From Rs1 sp036960485 (GTDB lineage Bacteria > Pseudomonadota > Gammaproteobacteria > Pseudomonadales > Balneatricaceae): 25,140 nucleotides of DNA. The notes beneath the pieces were generated by a model. It had not been told where the DNA came from, ran no database searches, and saw only the letters and a list, made by a program, of their open reading frames with translations. This document shows positions 1 through 6,574 of the stretch, piece after piece. The DNA lies in NCBI GenBank assembly GCA_036960485.1, contig JBALXS010000071.1, positions 1 through 25,140 on the forward strand. The letters run 5' to 3'. Position numbers and translations under genes: made by a program. The number at the start of each line of letters is the position of its first letter. Position 1 is the stretch's first letter.

Positions 1-528
1 TGCGGTAGCGATTGCTTTCTCTTTAAATTTATTACCTTTTTCTTCGTTGTCAAATTTCATGTGACTAACATCTACTAAAACCCCTTTTTTAAAGGATTTA
101 CTTACAGATTTTTCTTTTTTCGCAAAAGCCACATACTTAAGAGTTTTATCAATTTTTGATGCTGCTTCTAATGAATTAGAGTTTTTATATGCTGCTAGTT
201 CAGCATTTTGTGATGAGCCTGAAAGTTTTGATTCTCTCTCTTTGTTATAATCTAAGTACCCTTCATCATCTTCACCTAAAGAAAATGAAAATATCGGATT
301 ATAATTGTCATGCTTTTCATCTCTTATAAACGCATCTTGAATTTTAAAAAATATCTTTTGTATTATAGTACTTTTGAGGGGCGCAGAACCTTGCATTATG
401 ACTTTATCAGCTAAACAGCCATAACTTAAAAAATACCCTAAATGATCATTAAAAGTATTGTTTCCTACCTTTAACGATAGCTTGGCAAAATCATCTATAT
501 CGACCTGCTCTAAGTATACGCTTCGCAT
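1..528 (-). CDS. Unrecognised protein, 3' part cut off by the window edge
   Basis: An open frame of 176 codons runs from an ATG at 528 to the window edge without a stop, so the C-terminus is missing. A GGAG Shine-Dalgarno sits five bases before this ATG. An ATG at 539 is in another frame that closes quickly. The protein starts MRSVYLEQVDIDDFAKLSLK. It has a mixed N-terminal half and a very charged, lysine- and serine-rich stretch after about residue 100. No signal peptide or membrane segment is visible. I do not recognise the family. Its leader resembles the leader of the 5154-5870 gene, which suggests common regulation or a shared origin. Its place next to RES and DUF4365 genes makes an accessory or defence role possible, but that is guilt by association only. 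Confidence 0.75.
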   Translation of the reverse strand, partial: MRSVYLEQVDIDDFAKLSLKVGNNTFNDHLGYFLSYGCLADKVIMQGSAPLKSTIIQKIFFKIQDAFIRDEKHDNYNPIFSFSLGEDDEGYLDYNKERESKLSGSSQNAELAAYKNSNSLEAASKIDKTLKYVAFAKKEKSVSKSFKKGVLVDVSHMKFDNEEKGNKFKEKAIATA

Positions 529-931
529 GACAACTCCATTTCACGCTTAAAATGTTAATACTACGCATGCACGTTTGTGAAAATAACGAGTTTATCGTTA
601 TTTATTTTTGTTCATATTTATATGATTGATATTGCGGTAGTTTCTATAATTTTACAAGTGTAAACGGCCACAACAACTAGAGTTCAATGTGTAAACGCTT
701 AAGATATTAGTCTAATCCTCTAAATTGTACTGATTTTATAATCAGTAAATTAGCTGATGCAACTCTCATGTTGGATATTTAAGTATTATTTATTTGCAAA
801 AAACTTCCGCTTTTGGCCGTAAGCTACACCTCATATTTCAGTTTTAAATAGTGAGGGTTAGACGAAGTTCAATGGTTTGAATGTACGAATAGGTAGAGTT
901 AGAAATCTGAACCTGCAAGTTCAAGTCTGAA
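529..931. other. 403-bp non-coding spacer related to the 5871-6130 spacer
   Basis: No credible gene was found. The part next to the gene at 528 carries a 9-bp-arm palindrome (581-603), an AT-rich run with TATAAA on the minus strand, and the string GTTTCTATAA. All of these recur in diverged form upstream of 5870. A 13-bp string, CCGCTTTTGGCCG, lies at 807-819 and again at 6093-6105. The spacer therefore looks like a regulatory leader for the 1-528 gene plus the tail of the gene ending at 932. Confidence 0.6.
581..603. promoter_or_regulatory. Palindrome in the leader of the 1-528 gene
   Basis: Two perfect 9-bp arms (AAATAACGA and TCGTTATTT) flank GTTTA. It sits 53 to 75 bases upstream of the ATG at 528. 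The core AACGA-GTTTA-TCGTT matches AATGA-GTTTA-TCATT at 5922-5936, upstream of another gene of the island. It could be an operator for a dimeric regulator, or a leader RNA hairpin. The palindrome is certain; its function is inference. Confidence 0.5.
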
Positions 932-1720
932 CTAATACACCTTAAGCTTCATCTGAAATTTATTATTATGTATTCCATTTACAACTCCATTAGCTAAATT
1001 ATTTAGATATTCTTTAGCTATTGTAGATAAAAAAACATGTGCTTCTGATAGTTTCATACTTGGGGTTTTATTTTCTTTCACGGCCTGTTTAAAACCATGT
1101 CGTGAATCCAGCCCTGATAAAGTATAGTTATTTGCTGTATTTGTGAATGCTGCTCTTAGTTTTTTATCAACTGTTATTTCAATACCCGTTTCTCTAGACA
1201 GAGATTCGATAGTTTCAAGTGCTTTATAATAGTTAATGTAACTTCCTTCAATATCAAAATACTTCAATATTAAGTAAGCATCTTCACGTTCTGTAGCTAA
1301 GTTCATCATAAAAAATCGAACATCAGCATGCTTTACTTTATCGAACTCTTGATTGTAAAGATCAGGAGAAATATTTGGTTTTCCTAATAAGGCGACAATG
1401 TTTCTCTTGAGAGGCTTTCCAACTTTAACACCATTATGAAGAAGTTCAGCTAATACAAGTTTTCTGGTACTTTCGGTTAATATTGAGGAAATACCATTGT
1501 ATAAACTTGCAAGCTCATAGCCTATTTGCCAAACAACTTCTGAGTCATCTTCGTCGTTAAAATAGACCGATGCAAGGCGAAAATCATCATTCATACAATC
1601 AAGATAGTGATCAATACCTCCAGAAATATCGAAATACAAATTTTTACTTGCTTCGGAGTAGCCTCTAAAATACCTAGAGTCCCCATCTAAATAGAACTCC
1701 CACTTAACTGTACTGGTCAT
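932..1720 (-). CDS. Unrecognised, mostly helical 262-aa protein (possibly HEPN-like)
   Basis: The ATG at 1720 is chosen because AGGAG lies six bases upstream. The frame stays open 20 codons further to 1780, but without a comparable ribosome site. The 262-aa product has no signal peptide or membrane segment. Residues 1-60 are polar and could be beta-rich. From about 60 to 260 the sequence looks predominantly helical. Near the C-terminus, residues 204-210 (GLDSRHG) are followed by a helix like those in C-terminal regions of some abortive-infection proteins. This gives a weak HEPN-like impression, with R207-H208 as the candidate motif. I cannot assign a family. The gene follows the DUF4365-TPR gene on the same strand after 246 bases holding a strong palindromic block, so co-transcription is uncertain. 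Confidence 0.75.
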   Translation of the reverse strand: MTSTVKWEFYLDGDSRYFRGYSEASKNLYFDISGGIDHYLDCMNDDFRLASVYFNDEDDSEVVWQIGYELASLYNGISSILTESTRKLVLAELLHNGVKVGKPLKRNIVALLGKPNISPDLYNQEFDKVKHADVRFFMMNLATEREDAYLILKYFDIEGSYINYYKALETIESLSRETGIEITVDKKLRAAFTNTANNYTLSGLDSRHGFKQAVKENKTPSMKLSEAHVFLSTIAKEYLNNLANGVVNGIHNNKFQMKLKVY

Positions 1721-1899
1721 TATTTTCTCCTGATACATAACAGCTTGATCGAGCGCAAACACATAACAAGTAATCATCATTCAGTAAATGCACACGATCT
1801 TTATTGAAATTGAAAATAGCACTACCTATATGTTTTTTTAAAATAGATAAGCTCCTGTGAAAATTTTCGCTATTGACACAAAGCGGACATTTTAGAATG

Positions 1900-1969
1900 G
1901 AAAATTAACGCCGCGCTCTGCGGCAGGTTTTGAAGCGCAGCGGAAAAATTTTCCGACAACAGCGCCTTA
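1900..1969. repeat. Compact nested inverted repeats after the DUF4365-TPR gene
   Basis: Within about 70 bases there are three nested inverted repeats. GGAAAATT at 1900-1907 pairs with AATTTTCC at 1947-1954. GCCGC at 1911-1915 pairs with GCGGC at 1921-1925. CGGAAAA at 1941-1947 pairs with TTTTCCG at 1949-1955. The block begins at the stop codon of the DUF4365-TPR gene (1967-1969) on the minus strand. It is GC-richer than its surroundings. It may act as a terminator, or be a relic of a mobile hairpin element. The layout and the outer TAA/TTA loosely resemble an integron attC site, but the core boxes do not match well. Confidence 0.5.
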
Positions 1970-3907
1970 GCCGCTTTCGCTAACGAGCACATTTTCGAAC
2001 TTTCCTTCTTCATTTAGTATTCGAAGTTCAGGAATATTACTTTTTGATTTTCTATCGTCCAATAGTAGTTGATCAATAGCATGCGCTATTTGAGATAAAG
2101 CATCTTCCCCAAGGCTTCCCTCTATAACTTTATACAAAGCTTCAATATATCGCTCACCATTGAAAAAATAACCAGTACGAACTAAGAGAGCAAAAATCTC
2201 TATAGGAACGATATTGTTAAAGCTACATGCAGTTGCTTTTACCCAAGCTTCTATATCCCCTGTCTGTACTAAAGCGCACATAGTATAACAAAATGCTGCA
2301 TCCCGAATTTGACCTGAACTATTTTTAAGATGTGCAAGATTAAACCAGGCTAATCCACAGAGAAGGTCTTTCTCCAAAGCTTTATCCAAACCTTTCTCAG
2401 CTTCATCTAGGCTTAGAGAGCATATGTCTGCTAATTCGACGGCATTCTTTATATTTCTATATTGAGCTTTTATATCATGGTTCTTGATTATAGAAGCTAA
2501 ACAAATCGACTTTAAGTGCCATCCTGCATGCTGGCTATTCGTCTTTTTTAAGTATCTTTCAAATGTTTCATGTGCTTCTTGGTACTTACCAGAAAACATC
2601 AATGAGTCAGCATACAAAGGGAGAATATCTTCGCAGCTATCTATTTCTAAGGCTTTATTGTAAAGCTTGGATGCAAAAGTAAATTTACCAATATCAAACA
2701 GAGAGTCTGCCAACTCCTTATAGAAATACCCTTGATTGTAGTAATTAGATTCATATCTCCTCGCTATTAGCAGGCACCTTGCAGCTTGACCAGACCTATC
2801 TGTATTCCTATAAAAGTTTCCCAAGTTATACTGCGATATACCATACAAGCTCGGCGATTTTTCCTTATACCTTTCGATAGTATTTTTTAGAAATGTTTCA
2901 GTAGCTTTCTGTTTTTCTTTATCTACCGTATTTCTTATAAAGAGCAATGCTGAGTTAGTGATCATTTCTAGAAAGTTGTGTTCAGTCTCATCACAAACAC
3001 CACTGACTATTTCAAGCGTTTCCTTGAAATAGTTTGATTTTAATAAGCAGGGTAAAAGGTACTCAAACACCTCACTCTTAACCTTCAATCTATGTTGTAA
3101 ATCGTGAGAAAAAATTATTCTGGCTGCTAAGTCGCTGTAACCTAGCTGTGATACGGCCAAGGAAAGTGCCAAAGAAATATCCTTTAGCAGATCCTCAGCT
3201 AGTGTGGAAGGGTCCATCAAATCAACACTATGAAATGTACAACCTGCAATATCTATAAAGCCTACTTTCAGTGTATTCTCATCGATACAAACGTCAGCAG
3301 TCAGAGACTTATCACAGGATACCAATCGCATAACACTACTGAAGTTATGTATTTCCGACCTGATTCTTGAAATAAGTATGCTCGAAGCCACACCACAAAT
3401 AGACTTGCTTTTAAAAGAGATTTTCACATCGATGGGAAGCTTAATAGCACCTGATTTAGCTGCTCTAAGTTTCGCTAGGTATATATTGAGCTCTTCATAT
3501 TTTTCTTCGTCGAGAATATGAGCTTCAGAAAAACTTACTCTCATTGTCTTGGCATCGTCTTTTGCATAAAAAGTATCGATTTCACCAGACCACTTAACGT
3601 AGAATCTATCTTCATGCTCAGAGTACCTAGCAATCAATACAGGTATTTCTAGTCGCTTATAATATTTTATAGTCTCTAGGCTTAGGTCGAACCCTCTTAT
3701 AGTCCTAGCCTGGTCTGAGCTAGTAGCTTTTAATTGGACCCAAAATACTAAACCTGTAGCCTTTTCTTCAGAATTAAAGGTTTCAACTTCGCCATCAATC
3801 CCATAATCTTTATCTTTGTCTCGAAAAACCCATTTTTGTGGTATAGATAGAGCAAACTTATATCTCGACAAGTCTTCTAGCTGATGCTGTTTTATTCTCT
3901 TTGTCAT
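1967..3907 (-). CDS. DUF4365 (PD-(D/E)XK-like) domain protein with TPR repeats
   Basis: The N-terminal domain (about residues 8-150, counting from the ATG at 3907) matches DUF4365. It has WVFRD, then DYGIDGEVE with D34, D38 and E40, then a strand ending QLK with Q58 and K60. This is the usual acid-acid-QxK layout of restriction-endonuclease-fold nucleases. After a divergent middle region, residues about 356-460 show TPR-type helix pairs, and more may lie at about 515-560. The product is cytosolic, 646 aa. The start at 3907 has GAGGG just upstream, and MTKRIKQHQLED is typical of the family. An ATG at 3943 (12 residues longer, GGTGAG upstream) is also possible. The gene starts 24 or 60 bases after the RES gene stop, so the two are probably one transcript. 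Inference: a nuclease-type effector or sensor-effector. Nuclease activity is not proven by these motifs. Confidence 0.85.
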   Translation of the reverse strand: MTKRIKQHQLEDLSRYKFALSIPQKWVFRDKDKDYGIDGEVETFNSEEKATGLVFWVQLKATSSDQARTIRGFDLSLETIKYYKRLEIPVLIARYSEHEDRFYVKWSGEIDTFYAKDDAKTMRVSFSEAHILDEEKYEELNIYLAKLRAAKSGAIKLPIDVKISFKSKSICGVASSILISRIRSEIHNFSSVMRLVSCDKSLTADVCIDENTLKVGFIDIAGCTFHSVDLMDPSTLAEDLLKDISLALSLAVSQLGYSDLAARIIFSHDLQHRLKVKSEVFEYLLPCLLKSNYFKETLEIVSGVCDETEHNFLEMITNSALLFIRNTVDKEKQKATETFLKNTIERYKEKSPSLYGISQYNLGNFYRNTDRSGQAARCLLIARRYESNYYNQGYFYKELADSLFDIGKFTFASKLYNKALEIDSCEDILPLYADSLMFSGKYQEAHETFERYLKKTNSQHAGWHLKSICLASIIKNHDIKAQYRNIKNAVELADICSLSLDEAEKGLDKALEKDLLCGLAWFNLAHLKNSSGQIRDAAFCYTMCALVQTGDIEAWVKATACSFNNIVPIEIFALLVRTGYFFNGERYIEALYKVIEGSLGEDALSQIAHAIDQLLLDDRKSKSNIPELRILNEEGKFENVLVSESG

Positions 3908-3967
3908 ATTCCCTCGAGAGTGATTTGATAGCCTGTTAGGCATTTCTCACCGTAAGTTTTAACATGA

Positions 3968-5047
3968 TTAATACTCTACTGGCCCAAAATGCCCCTGATA
4001 ACCAACTTGGGTGATTATAAGCCTATTGATGGACTCTGTTTTTACTAACTTAGTTTTCAGCGGGTACCCAAACAATGCAAAGTTTCTAATAGTATAAGCA
4101 TCTGCGTATTTTTCTCGCTCAGGGTGAAATCGTCGTAAAGAAAGACCATAATTAGTTTCAAAAGGATGACCGCCAGTTCTAATAAGACTGAAAAATGAAG
4201 GGTAAATAACACCATCATAACCAGCGAGTTTTGCAGCCTTAGCTAAAGCCCGAGAAATTTCATACGAATGTGACTTAGCAAGAAATAACATATGTATAGC
4301 CATATCTAAGCTTTCAAATTCTGTATTATCTTCCTCTAAAATTTGTGTTAAATCTAGAAAACGAAGCACTCGCTCAGTTCTAAACGTTGCTACATAAATT
4401 TCATCATCTGTAGATGCTCGACATTCATGAATACAAACATCAATATCTTGCGAGCCATACATAACGGGAAATTCAGAAGAATCCAAACGACCATTACCTG
4501 AATATTCAAGTGGAGGGCTGTCATATTGCATTGGATCAGCAGGATTATTAGGATTAACCCTCAGGCGGTAAAACTTAGTACCGCTGGAAATTGACCTTTC
4601 AGGGTATTCTTGCAACACCCGTTCAATAATTCCCCCTCGACTGATTTCATTCTGTAGATCTTTAAGCGGCTCAACCTCACCTACCATCCATAGACGCGGT
4701 CCGTAGTGAAAGAACCCAATTTTGGCTGCGCTCTCAATCAACTTTATATCAGCTTCTAACCAAGGCGATGGACGAATATCACTTTTTCCGTAGTGATGTT
4801 CATCACATTGTATTACTGGCGCGGCTCCATATTCACATCGGACTGTTGTTCCGCTTACAAAAAATCGCCAAGCTAATCCTTTGATAAGCTTTTGTGTGAG
4901 TTTTTTACCATCGGAGCTTTTACAACTAGGACATTCTTCTGACAGTTCAAGACCAATTTTATTTGCATCTATTCTTAACCCTTCATCTTCAAAGCAATTA
5001 GAGCAAAGCAAAGTGGAATCATCGTTTAATATTGGTTTGGTTGGCAT
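3968..5047 (-). CDS. Zinc-ribbon plus RES-domain protein (predicted NAD+-degrading toxin class)
   Basis: This 359-aa protein starts at an ATG with AGGA six bases upstream. Residues 15-42 form a zinc ribbon (C15-C18 and C39-C42) followed by helices, the layout of the N-terminal domains known to precede RES domains (HEPN/RES N-terminal type). Residues about 155-330 match the RES fold. FYR at 159-161 is followed by PP at 178-179, GR at 186-187, MY at 196-197, E208 in a CIHE motif, and YDGVIYPS ending at S284. R, E and S are the family signature. Characterised RES toxins deplete NAD+ by phosphorolysis or hydrolysis and are normally paired with an Xre antitoxin. No such gene is adjacent here. It is followed closely by the DUF4365-TPR gene. 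The RES call is firm; the biochemical activity is inferred. Confidence 0.88.
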   Translation of the reverse strand: MPTKPILNDDSTLLCSNCFEDEGLRIDANKIGLELSEECPSCKSSDGKKLTQKLIKGLAWRFFVSGTTVRCEYGAAPVIQCDEHHYGKSDIRPSPWLEADIKLIESAAKIGFFHYGPRLWMVGEVEPLKDLQNEISRGGIIERVLQEYPERSISSGTKFYRLRVNPNNPADPMQYDSPPLEYSGNGRLDSSEFPVMYGSQDIDVCIHECRASTDDEIYVATFRTERVLRFLDLTQILEEDNTEFESLDMAIHMLFLAKSHSYEISRALAKAAKLAGYDGVIYPSFFSLIRTGGHPFETNYGLSLRRFHPEREKYADAYTIRNFALFGYPLKTKLVKTESINRLIITQVGYQGHFGPVEY

Positions 5048-5153
5048 GCAGGTCCTTTTGTACGGATGTATACGGAAGGTGAAATTTAAGAGTTTTCACA
5101 CAACCTGTGTCTGTTAGTATCCTATGCCTAACTCTATAGTTATTCATTTTTTA

Positions 5154-5870
5154 TTACGGATTATTGCGTAACCATTCACGATCATACTCATCAAGTGTTA
5201 AAAAATTTTCATCGATAAGGAATTGCGAGGCTACATCAAAAACTCTTTTCCCTATTTCTAGGTTATATACAGCGCCCCAATATTTTAAATAATCTATGTT
5301 CTCAAATTTTTCTATGCTCTCGTCTACATCGAGTGGTACACGAAACCTTCCAAAGCTACATTCTTTATCATCCAAGGTTGGTATATGTATTTCATATGGG
5401 CATTCGCCTGAAGGCCGTATGAGCTTTGAATAACTCATTGATAACTTTGAGAAAATTTGTTTTAGATAATCTATAGCTGGGTAACCACGAAGATTGTATA
5501 TATAAATTTTTGTATCTTGAAAAATAAACGTGATATTTTCGATATCAAGTGAGTTATCTTTATTGGACTCGACTAATTTAGAAAGAGCATCAAGAAATGG
5601 ACGAATAAAAAAAGAACTGGTACCAGATTTTATTGTATCGTATGCGACACCACCTACTATAAGATTTGCAATGTCGGAAAAAACAATGTTTGAGACAATT
5701 TCTATCGCTAAGCTATAAAGGCCACCGCATTCTCCAGAAGTTCCCTTTACTAACGATGCGTAATTTTCATTAAGAACCGATCGAAATTCAACAATACCAT
5801 TAGGTTCAACTCCAGTTTGTGTTCCATCTGGGTATGTCCAGTATTCAATTTTAATAGAAATTGGTTCCAT
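5154..5870 (-). CDS. Unrecognised 238-aa protein, first gene of the island cluster
   Basis: The ATG at 5870 has a strong AAGGAG six bases upstream. The 238-aa product has no signal peptide. Residues 50-80 (GLYSLAIEIVSNIVFSDIAN and following) form a hydrophobic, glycine-containing stretch that could be an amphipathic or membrane-associating helix. A strand-rich part (ITFIFQDTKIYIYNL, about 113-127) and an acidic, tryptophan-containing C-terminus follow. I do not recognise the family. The RES gene starts 106 bases after its stop on the same strand, so the three genes could be transcribed together from the promoter region before 5870. That makes it a possible third component of the RES/DUF4365 system, but its role is unknown. 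Confidence 0.8.
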   Translation of the reverse strand: MEPISIKIEYWTYPDGTQTGVEPNGIVEFRSVLNENYASLVKGTSGECGGLYSLAIEIVSNIVFSDIANLIVGGVAYDTIKSGTSSFFIRPFLDALSKLVESNKDNSLDIENITFIFQDTKIYIYNLRGYPAIDYLKQIFSKLSMSYSKLIRPSGECPYEIHIPTLDDKECSFGRFRVPLDVDESIEKFENIDYLKYWGAVYNLEIGKRVFDVASQFLIDENFLTLDEYDREWLRNNP

Positions 5871-5921
5871 GCATTCTCCTTATTCCAACATCTTAATATT
5901 GTAAATACACGTTAATAATAC

Positions 5922-5936
5922 AATGAGTTTATCATT
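5922..5936. promoter_or_regulatory. Palindrome in the leader of the 5870 gene
   Basis: The sequence is AATGA-GTTTA-TCATT. Compared with the copy at 585-599 it has the same GTTTA centre and two substitutions in mirrored positions, so the dyad symmetry is preserved. It sits 52 to 66 bases upstream of the ATG at 5870, nearly the same distance as the other copy from its gene. Candidate operator or RNA hairpin. Confidence 0.5.
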
Positions 5937-6200
5937 ATGTATTTTATACTATTGGTATTGTGGTTGTTTCTATAACTTTTTAAGTGTACATAAGCTTAAA
6001 AATTATCACTTAAAGCCCTAACACGCACATTATTACCTTTGACTGAAAAATAGCACTATTATTAGTAACGTATGAAAATTATACCAAAGTGACCGCTTTT
6101 GGCCGATTCCAGTCATTGGTTAAAGGGTAGGGTTGATGGTATGGATGCTGAAAATAGAGAAGGGGGTAGGCCTAGAGTAATATTATGATTAAAGGGGTAA

Positions 6201-6226
6201 AAACCCACCTATTGAGAGATGGGTTT
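6201..6226 (-). terminator. Hairpin with T-run on the minus strand
   Basis: AAACCCA pairs with TGGGTTT across a 12-base loop. Read on the minus strand, the stem is followed by TTTTTACC, so it could end transcription coming leftward from the LysR gene, although that gene stops about 350 bases earlier. Weak to moderate candidate. Confidence 0.4.
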
Positions 6227-6230
6227 CTTG

Positions 6231-6292
6231 ATTTCACTACTTATGAGATTTCATTTCACTACATATGAGATTATTTCACTACTTATGAGATT
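6231..6292. repeat. Three near-identical 20-bp direct repeats
   Basis: ATTTCACTACTTATGAGATT occurs at 6231-6250 and 6273-6292. A copy with one change (T to A) occurs at 6253-6272. Copies 1 and 2 are separated by two bases; copies 2 and 3 abut. Each copy has weak internal symmetry. They could be binding sites for a regulator, recombinase or replication factor at the island edge, or slippage products. There are too few copies, and no spacers, for a CRISPR array. Confidence 0.85.
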
Positions 6293-6321
6293 CGACAATT
6301 CCAACATAAATAATGACATAG

Positions 6322-6344
6322 AAGAGTGCAGTGCCTGCACTCTT
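6322..6344. terminator. Strong 10-bp hairpin with a 3-base loop
   Basis: AAGAGTGCAG (6322-6331) pairs perfectly with CTGCACTCTT (6335-6344) around TGC. On the plus strand it is followed by TATTAC, and on the minus strand by CTATGTCATT, so the U-tract is poor in both directions. It may end minus-strand transcripts of the LysR gene, whose stop is about 230 bases away, or protect RNA ends. Confidence 0.45.
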
Positions 6345-6574
6345 TATTACAATACTATCCCCCTGATATAACACTTGCACAGTGTTGTTTTGAATCTTCT
6401 ATGTGTCTCTTTGCTTTAATAGGGCAGCCCTTAAAAACACTTTTATCTCATTCACTGTGTACGGCACCCAAAAGTATTTACATATAAATCGACCTCTTGC
6501 TGAAAGTACCTTTTTCAGTTGTGAAAATTAGCGTATTAAAAATTTGTTCTCCAGCTATCTTGATAACCAGCGCA

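Larger units (their letters stand above)
5871..6574. other. 704-bp spacer between the accessory island and the metabolic genes
   Basis: No credible gene was found. The left part is the leader of the 5870 gene, with a palindrome at 5922-5936 and TATAAA on the minus strand. It is related to the 529-880 spacer. The middle has the CCGCTTTTGGCCG string (6093-6105). The right part has a hairpin (6201-6226), three 20-bp repeats (6231-6292), a strong hairpin (6322-6344), and a small inverted repeat, AACACT-N5-AGTGTT (6370-6386). This is the natural candidate for the island boundary. No attachment site or recombinase gene could be identified. Confidence 0.6.

Noticed and set aside
3927..3933. GTTAGGC (GCCTAAC on the minus strand) near the start of the DUF4365-TPR gene, matching an integron core box
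   Set aside because: It lies within or at the edge of coding sequence, has no partner box or palindrome around it, and sits on the wrong side for a cassette ending at 1967. A seven-base match is expected by chance.
4881..5117. Plus-strand open frame of 78 codons
   Set aside because: It lies antisense to the start of the well-supported RES-domain gene and has no recognisable protein features.
6231..6292. CRISPR-like array
   Set aside because: Only three repeats of 20 bp, separated by two or zero bases, so there are no spacers; no cas genes are visible.
1..6300. Transposon or prophage as carrier of the island
   Set aside because: No transposase, integrase, recombinase or phage gene, and no terminal inverted repeats or tRNA, are visible within the window; the left boundary is outside it.
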